Positions 9,295-18,012 of a stretch of DNA of 64,000 bases are shown here, one piece after another. Under the pieces are notes generated by a model that did no database searches, had not been told where the DNA came from, and worked only from the letters and a program-made list of their open reading frames with translations. Each line of letters starts with the position of its first letter. The stretch's first letter is position 1. Source of the DNA: Polaribacter sp. BAL334 (lineage in GTDB: Bacteria > Bacteroidota > Bacteroidia > Flavobacteriales > Flavobacteriaceae); the NCBI RefSeq assembly GCF_015767435.1, contig NZ_JADWOV010000271.1, positions 124,001 through 188,000 on the forward strand, written 5' to 3'. A program made the position numbers and the translations under genes.

Positions 9295-10698
9295 TTATTT
9301 TAAAGGAATATTTAATGCGTTTTCTAATGCTGCTTTTTTTGCAATTACATCAAGCATAGATTGAATGTAATTTTGTTGTTGTGAGTATAATTGGTTTTGT
9401 GCTTGTAACAAATCAAAACTTGAGGAGATTCCTTCAAAAAATTTGATGCGTTGTTTGTTTTCAATTCTTTCTGCCAAACCAACATTTCTTTTGGCTGTTT
9501 GATAATTTTCAATGCTAAATTGATAATCATTTTTTGCCTTTTCTGCTTGTAAACTAAGTCTTTGTTTGGTTTCTTCTAATCGTAAATCTGCATTTTCTAA
9601 GGCAATTTTAGCTTGAGCTGTTGTAGCATTTTTACCAAAACTACTGAAAATAGGTACGTTTAATCCAACTCCAAATAAGGATTGTTGAAACCAACGTTGA
9701 TCATTGTTAAAAAAGGTAAAAGAATCAGAAAATGCTTGTGTTCCATAATTGATAAAAGCATTTAAACTTGGTAAATATTTACTTTTTTCAAGTTTTAACA
9801 TCAATCGTTTTGTTTCACGATCGTTTTCAGCAATTTTAAAATCAATATGTTTGTCAATACTAAATGTTTCTGAAATCAAGGCTAAATTCATATTTGATGT
9901 TGCTAATCCATCCAAAGAATCTGTTAAAACTAACTTTGTATCAATAGGAGTTCCTAGTGAAAGATTCAACATTTGATAAGCAATCAATTGCATGTTTTCA
10001 ACATTTTTCAATTGATTTTTTAAGTTTCCTAAAGTAATTTCCAATTGCTCAACATCTTCCTCTTCATTCAGCCCATTTTCAAAAATCTTTTTGGCATCTT
10101 GATAGTTCTTCTCTAAAATCTCAATGTTCTTTTTCAGAATTGCAACACTATTTTCAGTAACCAAAACAGTTCCATAAGCATTGATAACTGCTTCTCTAGT
10201 AATGAGTTCTGTTTTTTCTTCTGCTTGGTTAGATATTTTCAGGAAGGTTTTTGCTGCTTGTAATCCAACCAAATACGAACCATCAAAAAGTAACTGAGTG
10301 AGCGTTACAGAAGCATTCATATTTTGTTTGGTACCAAAAACAACTGGAATAAAACCATCAGGAGCTGTTGGTCTTCTGTTTGCTTGTAAATCAAAATAAT
10401 CTTCAACAGTTTCAACAGTTGATGTTGTGTTATCAAAAGCTGATGCAGGCAACAATGATACAGGTTGTTTCAAAAAGTTTTGATAATCAACTTTTGCATT
10501 GATTTGCGGTAATCCAATAGTAGTTGTTTCCCAGACTTTTTCTTTGGCAGATTTACTGTCATTTCTGGCAGCTTTTGTGTTATAACTATTTTCTAACGCA
10601 AATTTGATTGCCTCATCCAAAGAAAAAGTCATCGTTTTTTCTTGTGCGCTTGCAGCCGTTAGAAAAAGAATACTTACCGCGACTAAAATTCTTTTCAT
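9295..10698 (-). CDS. TolC family outer-membrane efflux protein
   Basis: A 467-residue outer-membrane channel. Seen: cleavable signal MKRILVAVSILFLTAASAQ, then two repeated halves of long helices with the family pattern (FALENSYNTKAARNDSKSAK near the start; QNQLYSQQQNYIQSMLDVIAKKAALENAL at the end). It starts one base after the tetR stop, so it is co-transcribed and possibly coupled. It supplies the exit duct for the HlyD/RND pair downstream. Confidence 0.92.
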   Translation of the reverse strand: MKRILVAVSILFLTAASAQEKTMTFSLDEAIKFALENSYNTKAARNDSKSAKEKVWETTTIGLPQINAKVDYQNFLKQPVSLLPASAFDNTTSTVETVEDYFDLQANRRPTAPDGFIPVVFGTKQNMNASVTLTQLLFDGSYLVGLQAAKTFLKISNQAEEKTELITREAVINAYGTVLVTENSVAILKKNIEILEKNYQDAKKIFENGLNEEEDVEQLEITLGNLKNQLKNVENMQLIAYQMLNLSLGTPIDTKLVLTDSLDGLATSNMNLALISETFSIDKHIDFKIAENDRETKRLMLKLEKSKYLPSLNAFINYGTQAFSDSFTFFNNDQRWFQQSLFGVGLNVPIFSSFGKNATTAQAKIALENADLRLEETKQRLSLQAEKAKNDYQFSIENYQTAKRNVGLAERIENKQRIKFFEGISSSFDLLQAQNQLYSQQQNYIQSMLDVIAKKAALENALNIPLK

Positions 10699-10699
10699 G

Positions 10700-11299
10700 T
10701 TAATTTTCTTTTAATTGTTTTTCTAGTTGAAGAATCCCTTTTGGAGTACAAATTCCTCGCAAATGGTAATCTAAATATTGGTTCATTAACGATTTCATTA
10801 CATAGTTTTTTAAAGGAAACATATCATTGTCTTTGATGCCAGTTATACCAATGAAATAAATTCTTGAAATAAAATCTACATCAATGTCTTCTCTATAAAG
10901 ACCTAGTTTTACGCCTCTTTCTAAGTTTTCTAAAACGCATTTCTGCATGATTTGAAACTGTTTTTGTTTGAGTGATAAAAATAACTTTGGATAATATTTT
11001 TGCAATTGATATTGAGGAGAAGATTTTTCATCCTTTAAATGTTCCATCACCAATTTTTTAATGGCGAAGATTTCATCAATAGGATTCATGTCAATACCGC
11101 AAACATGATCAATTCCACAAGAAATTTTCTCAAACATGGTATTGGTTACAGCAGTTACTAAAGCAGTTTTGTTGCTAAAATATTTATAAAGGGTTTTTTT
11201 TGAAACACCTAAAGCATTGGCAATTTCATCCATAGTAACACTCTTAAAACCAAGGTTTAAGAATAATTCGCACGATTTTTCAATGATTGTTTCTCTCAT
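10700..11299 (-). CDS. TetR/AcrR family transcriptional regulator
   Basis: A 199-residue repressor, first gene of the efflux operon. Seen: N-terminal TetR helix-turn-helix (SVTMDEIANALGVSKKTLYKYFSNKTALV, residues about 20-48) and a ligand-binding helical domain with an aromatic-rich core. It most likely represses its own operon, because a 13-bp dyad overlaps the -33 box directly upstream of it. The ligand is unknown but is probably a pump substrate. Confidence 0.93.
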   Translation of the reverse strand: MRETIIEKSCELFLNLGFKSVTMDEIANALGVSKKTLYKYFSNKTALVTAVTNTMFEKISCGIDHVCGIDMNPIDEIFAIKKLVMEHLKDEKSSPQYQLQKYYPKLFLSLKQKQFQIMQKCVLENLERGVKLGLYREDIDVDFISRIYFIGITGIKDNDMFPLKNYVMKSLMNQYLDYHLRGICTPKGILQLEKQLKEN

Positions 11300-11309
11300 A
11301 ATTTCGGTG

Positions 11310-11340
11310 CAAAAATAGTAAAGGAAACTTTAGAAACAAA
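11310..11340 (-). promoter_or_regulatory. promoter of the tetR-tolC-hlyD-RND operon
   Basis: On the minus strand TTTG at 11340-11337, a 19-base spacer, and TATTTTTG at 11317-11310 match the Bacteroidota -33/-7 consensus. The tetR ATG follows 11 bases later. Confidence 0.75.
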
Positions 11341-11357
11341 AAAAGTTTCCAAAGTTT
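11325..11357. promoter_or_regulatory. candidate TetR operator dyad
   Basis: Inverted repeat AAACTTTAGAAAC (11325-11337) and GTTTCCAAAGTTT (11345-11357), 13 bp per arm, one mismatch, 7-base spacer. It covers the -33 box of the tetR promoter, as expected for autorepression. Confidence 0.7.
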
Positions 11358-11426
11358 TAATGATTTTTTAACATTGGAAGTTTTTTGAAGGAATTCTTTA
11401 CCTTATTTTTACAAAAAATTTCAATT

Positions 11427-12398
11427 TTGGACATTTTACAATATCAACAGGCTTTTTTAGCGTATTTAGATTCGAAAAATTGGGTTCGAGAACCTAAAAA
11501 TTTATACGAACCCATAGACTATATTTTACAATTAGGAGGCAAAAGAATGCGACCTATTCTCACTTTAATGGCTGCTGATATATTTTCATCAGACTATAAA
11601 AAGGCTTTTCCAGCAGCACTTGCAGTAGAGGTTTTTCATAATTTCACCTTGATTCATGATGATATTATGGATGAAGCTCCTTTGCGAAGAGGTAAAAAAA
11701 CAGTGCATGAAAAGTGGAATCTGAATACAGGAATTCTTTCAGGAGATGCCATGTTGATTTTGGCGTATCAATTTTTTGAGAATTACGAACCAACCATTTT
11801 TCATGAATTGGCAAAATTGTTCAGCAAAACTGCTTTAGAAGTTTGTGATGGACAACAATTAGACGTTGATTTTGAAACCAGAAATGATGTAACCATTGAA
11901 GAGTATATTGAAATGATTCGTTTAAAAACCTCAGTTTTGGTGGCTGCAGCTTTAAAAATGGGCGCAATCGTTTCTGAAACAAATTCAAAAAATGCCGATT
12001 TAATTTATGATTTCGGTTTGAATTTAGGGCTAGCTTTTCAGTTGCAAGATGATTATTTAGACACTTTTGGCGATTCAGAAACCTTTGGAAAACAGATTGC
12101 AGGCGATATTATTGAGAACAAAAAAACATATTTATATCTGAAAGCATTACAATTAGCGGACAAAAAAGACCAACAAAAGCTGCAATTTTTTTACAATCAA
12201 AAAATGGAAGACAATTCATTTAAAATCAATGAAGTTACCCGAATTTTTGAATTGTATGACATTCCTCTTTTGATTAAAAATGAAATAGAATCTTTTACAG
12301 AAAAAGCATTTGAAACATTGCAAGAAATGACCATTTCTGAGGTAGACAAAGAGAAATTGAAAAATTTTGGGTTGTGGTTGATGAACAGAACTGTCTAA
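11427..12398 (+). CDS. polyprenyl (isoprenyl) diphosphate synthase
   Basis: An all-trans prenyl chain elongation enzyme condensing isopentenyl diphosphate with allylic diphosphates, probably for quinone side chains or carotenoids. Seen: LGGKRMRPILTLMAADIF, first Asp-rich motif LIHDDIMDEAPLRRG and second Asp-rich motif LAFQLQDDYLDTFGD. From the TTG at 11427 it is 323 residues and begins MDILQYQQAF, which fits family starts; an ATG at 11385 adds 14 hydrophobic residues and is less likely because it lies at or upstream of a weak promoter-like TACCTTAT (11399-11406). Stand-alone gene upstream of the tRNA. Confidence 0.88.
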   Translation: MDILQYQQAFLAYLDSKNWVREPKNLYEPIDYILQLGGKRMRPILTLMAADIFSSDYKKAFPAALAVEVFHNFTLIHDDIMDEAPLRRGKKTVHEKWNLNTGILSGDAMLILAYQFFENYEPTIFHELAKLFSKTALEVCDGQQLDVDFETRNDVTIEEYIEMIRLKTSVLVAAALKMGAIVSETNSKNADLIYDFGLNLGLAFQLQDDYLDTFGDSETFGKQIAGDIIENKKTYLYLKALQLADKKDQQKLQFFYNQKMEDNSFKINEVTRIFELYDIPLLIKNEIESFTEKAFETLQEMTISEVDKEKLKNFGLWLMNRTV

Positions 12399-12415
12399 TA
12401 ATTATGCTATTTTAT

Positions 12416-12447
12416 TTGTAAATAATTTAAAATAAATAGTACATTTG
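12416..12447 (+). promoter_or_regulatory. promoter of the tRNA(CAT) gene
   Basis: TTG at 12416-12418, a 21-base spacer, then TACATTTG at 12440-12447 match the Bacteroidota TTTG/TAnnTTTG promoter. The tRNA begins 14 bases downstream. Confidence 0.75.
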
Positions 12448-12460
12448 CACACCAATTCTA

Positions 12461-12534
12461 GGTCCTATAGCTCAGTTGGTTAGAGCACCTGACTCATAAT
12501 CAGGTGGTCCCTGGTTCGAGCCCAGGTGGGACCA
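12461..12534 (+). tRNA. tRNA with CAT anticodon (elongator Met, or Ile2 if lysidine-modified)
   Basis: The full cloverleaf can be drawn: acceptor GGTCCTA pairs with TGGGACC (one G-T), anticodon stem CCTGA/TCAGG with loop CTCATAA (anticodon CAT at 12495-12497), variable loop TGGTC, T stem CCTGG/CCAGG with TTCGAGC, discriminator A at 12534. CCA is not encoded. It lacks initiator-tRNA features (first pair is G-C). Met-elongator versus Ile2 cannot be settled by eye. Confidence 0.93.
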
Positions 12535-12541
12535 CAACAAC

Positions 12542-12576
12542 AAAGGTTTTATGAAATTTCGTAGAACCTTTTTTAT
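12542..12576 (+). terminator. terminator after the tRNA
   Basis: Stem AAAGGTT (12542-12548) with AACCTTT (12565-12571), a loop carrying a short inner pairing, and a T-rich tail. It begins 8 bases after the tRNA. Confidence 0.65.
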
Positions 12577-12585
12577 TTTAAAAAA

Positions 12586-12696
12586 ATGCAAGAGATAGGT
12601 TGTTATATTATTTTTAGTAAAAAGGTTGATACCTATTATGTTGGAACTTGTCATGAAAACTTATTAAATCCTGTTTTTTGCTTTCAGATGTTGTAA
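12586..12696 (+). pseudogene. N-terminal remnant of a GIY-YIG nuclease
   Basis: A 36-residue reading frame starting MQEIGCYIIFSKKVDTYYVG. The spacing of YIIFS and YYVGT matches the opening 'GIY' and 'YIG' strands of flavobacterial GIY-YIG nuclease family proteins. The frame then turns into unrelated sequence (NLLNPVFCF) and stops. The catalytic Arg, Glu and the rest of the domain are not found downstream in any frame I read. It lies 10 bases past the tRNA terminator, so it looks like a truncated, dead copy next to an insertion hot spot. Based on one short motif match, hence moderate confidence. Confidence 0.5.
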
Positions 12697-12884
12697 AAAA
12701 GCTCAAAATATCACACAAAAAACCTTCACTTATTATATAAAAATAATAAAATTTAACCACTTATTCCTCAAAGCCATACACTTATCTCATTAAAAAATCA
12801 ACTGCTAAGTGAATCCTGTTTTCTTTTTTAATTACCTGAAAACCTTTTAATTTTACAGTGTAAATAATTCAATACCCCCCAGTT
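12697..12884. other. AT-rich non-coding stretch after the GIY-YIG remnant
   Basis: I see no gene, tRNA or clear terminator here. An 11-base sequence (AATCCTGTTTT) occurs at about 12666 and again at about 12813, a possible scar of deletion or duplication. Confidence 0.3.
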
Positions 12885-13103
12885 ATGAAAACAAATTATA
12901 TAAAACAGCTCTTAATAGTTTTAATCTGTTCAATAGGTTTAAATGCATCAGGAAAATATTTAGTAGAAATGTCTCACATAGAAACACTATTTGACGGATT
13001 AAATGTCATGATTTTCTTTGCTTGTTTTTTCCCTTTTTTAGTTTTGACTACAAGCATCCTAAACAAAATGTTTAGAACCATATATAAATTTGCACATCAC
13101 TAA
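12885..13103 (+). CDS. small hypothetical membrane protein
   Basis: A 72-residue frame with two hydrophobic segments (YIKQLLIVLICSIGLNASG and VMIFFACFFPFLVLTTSIL) and a basic end, consistent with a small two-helix inner-membrane protein. I recognise no family. It starts right after a run of six C, unusual for this AT-rich DNA. There is no partner gene on either side; the hairpin at 13192 may end its message. It could be real or chance. Confidence 0.4.
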   Translation: MKTNYIKQLLIVLICSIGLNASGKYLVEMSHIETLFDGLNVMIFFACFFPFLVLTTSILNKMFRTIYKFAHH

Positions 13104-13191
13104 ATTTAAAAACAAATCGAATTTAAGTAAGTACAATTTTTATTTCTTTACGCGGTGTTTTTACAATAATCTACGTTGAAAACAAATGAAC

Positions 13192-13223
13192 AAAAAAGTT
13201 TCACAGAAATGTGAGGCTTTTTT
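13192..13223. terminator. bidirectional terminator between the small membrane protein and the GNAT gene
   Basis: AAAAAAGTTTCAC (13192-13204) pairs with GTGAGGCTTTTTT (13211-13223) using two G-T pairs, loop of six. A-run and T-run flank it, so it can serve the plus-strand gene before it and the minus-strand GNAT gene. Confidence 0.65.
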
Positions 13224-13300
13224 ATGCTTTTAAATTTCATTAAATTAGTTCGTTTTACATAGTATTTGCAAAAATTGGAATAGAGAGGAAAAGTAATTAA

Positions 13301-13744
13301 TCAATTCTCGAAAATATAAATCACTTCTTCATGACCATCATTTTGAAGAGATTTCGTTTTTTTAAATCCGTTTTTAACATAAAATCCGTGAAGACTTAGA
13401 TCTTCAATGGTGAGCCAATATTTTTGATTTGGATGTATTTTTTTAAGATTTTCTAGCCAAAAACTACCCATATTTTGACCTCTTTTTTCGGGAATAACAT
13501 AAATAAATCCCACATATAAATATCCATTTTGAAACCAAAATTCGGCTACCTTTTCAGCATATTTCATATCAGGAGGGCATGTTGAAAAAACCAAACCTCC
13601 AGCAATGATTTGACTATTTTCTTCCAAAATATAGCCATTTGTGGTTGATTTTAAATCATTCCAAAAAGGCAAAATTGCTTCTTTCCAATCATCAGGAAGA
13701 ATGCTAAAAAATGTTGCAAAATCAGTAGTTTTTTTAAAAATCAT
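13301..13744 (-). CDS. GNAT-family N-acetyltransferase
   Basis: A 147-residue acetyl-CoA-dependent acyltransferase. Seen: the GNAT core strand YLYVGFIYVIPEKRGQNMGSFWLENL, holding the acetyl-CoA loop (R/Q-x-x-G-x-G/S, here RGQNMGS), and the C-terminal LHGFYVKNGFKKTKS typical of motif B. I chose the ATG at 13744 (MIFKKTTDF); the longer frame to 13774 would overlap the upstream ATP-grasp gene. It follows that gene by 8 bases, so it is probably in the same operon and acts on a related small molecule or peptide. Confidence 0.82.
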   Translation of the reverse strand: MIFKKTTDFATFFSILPDDWKEAILPFWNDLKSTTNGYILEENSQIIAGGLVFSTCPPDMKYAEKVAEFWFQNGYLYVGFIYVIPEKRGQNMGSFWLENLKKIHPNQKYWLTIEDLSLHGFYVKNGFKKTKSLQNDGHEEVIYIFEN

Positions 13745-13752
13745 AGTTGTTT

Positions 13753-15048
13753 TTATAACAATTCCCAGGACCACAATTTATCAGAATCTTCTGCCCAGCG
13801 ATCTCCAATGTCTGTTCTGTAATATCCATTATTAATAATCACATTATTGATTCTATTATACATCATTTTTTGAGCATCTTTCATCGTATTTCCAAAACCC
13901 GAAACTAGCACAGCAATTCCTGTATTTCCAGTAATCAACCATTCATCATTTATTTTTTTCAGATGCATAGGATGAACGCCTTCTTTTCCGTTTTTTTTGA
14001 AAACAACAACTGCATCTTTTGAAAATAATTCAAACGTTTTTTTGTCATCATAAGGAAATGGTGGAACCACAATGAAAGCGCCCACTTGAAATCCTTTTTT
14101 GGTATTAATTTTAAAATTTTCTCCTGAAGCAATTTTGTATAACAAATCGCCAATTGGCTCATTGATTCCTGCTCTTTGAATTAAAATCTGTGGATAACCA
14201 AATCTCGATGTAAATTCCAACGGATAAATGCCATTTCCGTTTACAATACAGTTGATATCAATGTGACCTACAAATCCGTGTTTGGCAAGCGTGTTTTGAA
14301 ACTTTAACAAAGTTGCATTAAAAATAGGAGAATCTTTTGTCCAAAACATACTTGTTCCCATTTCGCCAGTAGAAACGCCCAATTCTTTTGGAAACAATTT
14401 TTTATGCTCGAAAGTTATATTGATAGGATATAAAAATTCTTTTCCATTAAAAAACGCAGAAACCGAAATTTCAACTCCTTTTACTTTTCGTTGCAATTGA
14501 AAGACGCCAAAATTATTTCCCCATGATTTTTCATAGGCTTTCAAAACTCGAATTACGTCCAAACCTTCATCATCACTACCAACAAACAATAATTGTTTGA
14601 GTTCTTGAGTTTCTCCACAAGGTTTTAAAACATACGAATTTGGATGTTGCTCAATATAAATTACAGCGTCTTTAAAAGAAGTAAACTCTTTGGAAGGAAT
14701 TACTTTTATTTTGTGTTTTTGAAGTTCAGATTGTCCAAAGTTTCTATCCAATTCTAGCAAATCAGTATATGCTGTTCCACCAAAAACAATTTTTCCTTTG
14801 GCTCTTAATTCTGATGCAATTTTTCCATAACCTGTATAATCAAACACAATAATATCTGCCCAATCAACATATTTTTCCCAACGAGTTATTTTGTCAACAA
14901 AACCAAAACCAATTTCTTTAGAAGATTTGTCTTCGATAAAAAATTTTACTACATGTCCTTCTTGTTTTATAGTGTGAACAATGTCTAAAGTTTCGCCCCA
15001 ACGAGAAATAAAAAGAAAATTTTTTACTGCGGGAATGATTGTTTTCAA
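13753..15048 (-). CDS. ATP-grasp protein, PurD-like, function unknown
   Basis: A 431-residue ATP-grasp ligase. Seen: an N-terminal Rossmann-like part (FLFISRWGETLDIVHTIKQEG), the ATP-grasp core with SYVLKPCGETQE, the metal-site region DINCIVNGNGIYPLEFTSRFGYPQ and a PurD-like C-terminal part. It lacks the GGREHA nucleotide-binding start of true PurD, so a role in purine synthesis is doubtful; ligation of an amino acid or peptide is more likely. The start is a TTG at 15048; there is no ATG upstream before an in-frame stop. A TACATTTG -7 box lies at 15094-15087. Co-transcribed with the GNAT gene. Confidence 0.78.
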   Translation of the reverse strand: MKTIIPAVKNFLFISRWGETLDIVHTIKQEGHVVKFFIEDKSSKEIGFGFVDKITRWEKYVDWADIIVFDYTGYGKIASELRAKGKIVFGGTAYTDLLELDRNFGQSELQKHKIKVIPSKEFTSFKDAVIYIEQHPNSYVLKPCGETQELKQLLFVGSDDEGLDVIRVLKAYEKSWGNNFGVFQLQRKVKGVEISVSAFFNGKEFLYPINITFEHKKLFPKELGVSTGEMGTSMFWTKDSPIFNATLLKFQNTLAKHGFVGHIDINCIVNGNGIYPLEFTSRFGYPQILIQRAGINEPIGDLLYKIASGENFKINTKKGFQVGAFIVVPPFPYDDKKTFELFSKDAVVVFKKNGKEGVHPMHLKKINDEWLITGNTGIAVLVSGFGNTMKDAQKMMYNRINNVIINNGYYRTDIGDRWAEDSDKLWSWELL

Positions 15049-15142
15049 TGGTGAAAATGGATTTTTTGATGGTTCAAATTACATTACAAATGTATGTAAA
15101 TTAGTCTATGTTAACTTCGGATTTTGTATTCAATAAAAAGAA

Positions 15143-15180
15143 ATAACTCGCTATTTTTTTCAATAAAAATAGCGAGTTAT
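15143..15180 (-). terminator. terminator of the prolyl oligopeptidase gene
   Basis: A 16-bp inverted repeat (15143-15158 with 15165-15180; core AACTCGCTA/TAGCGAGTT) 25 bases after the stop on the minus strand, followed by a T-rich tail. Confidence 0.85.
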
Positions 15181-15204
15181 AAAGAATTTTATTTTTTAAA
15201 TAAA

Positions 15205-17364
15205 TTAACTTTTGATTTTACTTTTTGGTGGATTTGGCAATTGTTCAAATCCCATATTGAAGAATGTAAATCCAAAAACGTCAGCATTTTCCTCAATAAT
15301 TTTCGAAACAGGTTTTCCAGCTCCATGTCCTGCATTGGTTTCAATTCGAATTAACGTTGGGTTATTTCCTGTTTGTTTTTCTTGCAATTCAGCAGCAAAT
15401 TTAAAACTATGTGCAGGCACTACTCTGTCATCATGATCGCCAGTTGTAATTAAAGTTGCAGGATATTTCACCCCTTTTTTTACATTGTGAACAGGTGAAT
15501 ATCCTTTCAAATAATCCAACATTTCTTTGCTGTCGTCTGCAGTTCCATAATCATAAGCCCATCCTGCACCTGCTGTAAATGTGTGATAACGCAACATGTC
15601 TAAAACACCTACAGCTGGCAATGCAACTTTCATTAAATCAGGTCTTTGTGTCATTGTTGCACCTACTAATAATCCACCATTTGAACCACCACTGATGGCT
15701 AAATATTCAGAAGAAGTGTACTTGTTTTTAATCAAATATTCAGCAGCTGCAATAAAATCATCAAACACATTTTGCTTTTTCATTTGGGTTCCTGCATCGT
15801 GCCATTTTTTTCCATATTCTCCACCACCACGTAAATTTGGAACTGCATAAACACCGCCTTGTTCCATCCAAACTGCATTTACCACACTAAAATAAGGTGT
15901 CAAACTCACATTAAATCCTCCGTAACCGTATAAAATGGTTGGGTTTTTTCCGTTCAATTTTGTGCCTTTTTTATAGGTAATCATCATTGGAATTTTTGTA
16001 CCATCTTTTGAAGTATAAAATACTTGTTTACTTTCATAGTCATTGGCATCAAAATCGATGGCTGGTTTCCAATACAATTCATAGGTTCCAGTTTTGGGAT
16101 TGAATTTGAATGATGAACTTGGCGTATTGTAATTTGTAAATGAAAAATACAATTCTTTAGCGTCTTTTTTTCCGCCAAAACCTCCTGCAGAACCCACTCC
16201 AGGTAGTTTTACTTCTCGAATCATTTTTCCATCAAAATCATATTGTACGATTTTAGTTACAGCATCCACCATATAATCTGCAAATAAATAAACACCTCCA
16301 GAAGTACAATTCAATACGTTTTCAGTTTCTGGAATAAAATCTTTCCAGTTTTCTGGAGTTGGATTTGACACATCAACAGTAACAACTTTTTGATTTGGCG
16401 CATTTAAATTGGTTTGTAAAAACAAGGTTGTTCCTTTGTTATCAAGTACATAAGTATCACTATTTGTATCGTTTACAATAGCAACTAATTCACTTTTTGG
16501 ATTTGATAAATCTTTGATAAACAATTTATTACCTGAAGTTGAAACAGCAGCAGTAATCACTAAAAAAGTATTGTCTTCAGTAACATATCCTCCAACATAT
16601 CTGTGTTTTTCTGATGGTTTTTCGCCAAAAATAACGATGTCTTCTTTTTGAGAAGTTCCTAATTTATGATAAAATAATTTGTGTTGATCTGTTTTTGCAG
16701 ACAATTCACTCCTTTTAGGTTTGTCATAACTTGAGTAGTAAAATCCTTCATTTTTATAAAAAGAAACTCCCGAAAATTTCACATCAACCAAGGTGTCTTC
16801 TTTTACGTTTTTTGATTCAACATCGATAATTATTACCTTTCTCCAATCAGATCCACCTTCAGAAATGGAATATGCAGCCGTTTTTCCATCCTTAGAAAAA
16901 CTTAAACTACTCAGTGAAGTACTGCCATCTTCAGAAAAAGTGTTTGGGTCTAAAAAAACTTCTGGTTCGCCTTTATCCTTTTGACGGTAAACTACAGACT
17001 GATTTTGCAATCCATCATTTTTATAAAAATACGTGTAATCTCCTTCTTTAAAAGGCGTTCCCACTTTTTCGTAATTCCATAATTCTGACAATCGATTTTT
17101 AAGTGCTTCTCTATAAGGAATATTTTTTAAATAATCGAAAGTAACTTCATTTTGAGCCTTTACCCAACTTTCAGTTTCTGCACTTTTATCATCTTCTAGC
17201 CAACGATAATTGTCGATAATTTGGGTTCCAAAAAGCGTATCAATCACTGCTTTTTTAGTAGTTTCTGGATAATTCACGATGCTATTTTTTTCTTTTTTTG
17301 ATGGATTACAAGCAACGAAAATAAGGCTTGCTATGAAATGGATGAAAATAAATTTTTTGTTCAT
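15205..17364 (-). CDS. prolyl oligopeptidase family serine peptidase, lipoprotein
   Basis: A 719-residue envelope peptidase (S9 family) cleaving after proline in short peptides. Seen: lipoprotein signal [19 protein letters not shown], a seven-bladed propeller over the middle, and a C-terminal alpha/beta-hydrolase with SGGSNGG (Ser561), [11 protein letters not shown] (Asp about 645) and NAGHGAGKP (His680). [14 protein letters not shown] marks the oxyanion region. The ATG at 17364 starts exactly at the signal peptide; an ATG nine codons upstream is less likely. Monocistronic, with its own terminator. Confidence 0.93.
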   Translation of the reverse strand: MNKKFIFIHFIASLIFVACNPSKKEKNSIVNYPETTKKAVIDTLFGTQIIDNYRWLEDDKSAETESWVKAQNEVTFDYLKNIPYREALKNRLSELWNYEKVGTPFKEGDYTYFYKNDGLQNQSVVYRQKDKGEPEVFLDPNTFSEDGSTSLSSLSFSKDGKTAAYSISEGGSDWRKVIIIDVESKNVKEDTLVDVKFSGVSFYKNEGFYYSSYDKPKRSELSAKTDQHKLFYHKLGTSQKEDIVIFGEKPSEKHRYVGGYVTEDNTFLVITAAVSTSGNKLFIKDLSNPKSELVAIVNDTNSDTYVLDNKGTTLFLQTNLNAPNQKVVTVDVSNPTPENWKDFIPETENVLNCTSGGVYLFADYMVDAVTKIVQYDFDGKMIREVKLPGVGSAGGFGGKKDAKELYFSFTNYNTPSSSFKFNPKTGTYELYWKPAIDFDANDYESKQVFYTSKDGTKIPMMITYKKGTKLNGKNPTILYGYGGFNVSLTPYFSVVNAVWMEQGGVYAVPNLRGGGEYGKKWHDAGTQMKKQNVFDDFIAAAEYLIKNKYTSSEYLAISGGSNGGLLVGATMTQRPDLMKVALPAVGVLDMLRYHTFTAGAGWAYDYGTADDSKEMLDYLKGYSPVHNVKKGVKYPATLITTGDHDDRVVPAHSFKFAAELQEKQTGNNPTLIRIETNAGHGAGKPVSKIIEENADVFGFTFFNMGFEQLPNPPKSKIKS

Positions 17365-17517
17365 GATGAGTTTGTTTGAAGATTGTTTCAAAATTAGTTA
17401 TTTTTAGATGGGATAAGTTACATAAAACCAATAATTTAACAGTTTTTAACAAATATAAAATTTCCATTTTTTTGGATATAATTTTATAAAACCACTATAT
17501 TTATTAAAAATTACATC

Positions 17518-17883
17518 ATGACAACACAATTAACCAAAGAAACTTTTTTAGAAAAAGTATTTAATTTTGAGAAATACGAAGAGTGGAAATTTGAAGGTGA
17601 TAAACCTGCAATTATTGATTTTTATGCAGATTGGTGTGGACCTTGCAAAATGATTGCGCCGATTTTAGAACAACTTTCGGAAGAATATAAAGGTAAAATA
17701 GACATTTATAAAATCGACACTGAAGTTGAGCAAGAATTATCAGCAGCTTTCGGAATCAGAAGTATTCCTACAATGCTTTTTTGTCCCATGGAAGATATGC
17801 CACAAATGGCAAGTGGCGCTTTGCCAAAAGCCGAATTAGAACGTGTAATTGCGGATGTTTTGAAGGTTGAAAAACCAGTTTAA
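17518..17883 (+). CDS. trxA: thioredoxin
   Basis: A 121-residue cytoplasmic thioredoxin with the classic active site DWCGPCK (Cys40, Cys43) and the cis-proline segment RSIPTM. It has about 15 extra N-terminal residues compared with the E. coli protein and no signal peptide. It reduces protein disulfides using thioredoxin reductase. It lies upstream of the padR cassette but is separated from it by that cassette's own promoter. Confidence 0.93.
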   Translation: MTTQLTKETFLEKVFNFEKYEEWKFEGDKPAIIDFYADWCGPCKMIAPILEQLSEEYKGKIDIYKIDTEVEQELSAAFGIRSIPTMLFCPMEDMPQMASGALPKAELERVIADVLKVEKPV

Positions 17884-17943
17884 TATCTCTAAACCTTCAA
17901 TATTTTTAAATTTCTGTAAGGTCTCAAAGACTTTGCAGGAAAA

Positions 17944-17991
17944 TTTTATGCATATGTTTTTTTATGCATAAGAATTTTATGTATATATTTG
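17944..17991 (+). promoter_or_regulatory. padR promoter with three direct repeats
   Basis: TTTTATGCATA at 17944-17954 and 17960-17970 and TTTTATGTATA at 17975-17985 form three 11-base repeats at 16- and 15-base steps; each holds a small palindrome TATGCATA or a variant. The last runs into a -7 element TATATTTG at 17984-17991. Likely operator for PadR autoregulation; no binding data. Confidence 0.6.
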
Positions 17992-18012
17992 TTTTCGATA
18001 AATCATCCAAAA

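Noticed and set aside
12472-12654. 60-residue frame antisense to the tRNA, ending LGSNQGPPDYESGALTN
   Set aside because: This is the well-known spurious protein read from a tRNA gene; it covers the tRNA and has no own start signals.
13192-13223. Small RNA ending at this hairpin
   Set aside because: No consensus promoter was found just upstream, and the hairpin is explained as a shared terminator.
15205-17364. Possible frameshift from the many overlapping frames in this gene
   Set aside because: The long frame is continuous with all catalytic motifs and a signal peptide; the others are shadows.
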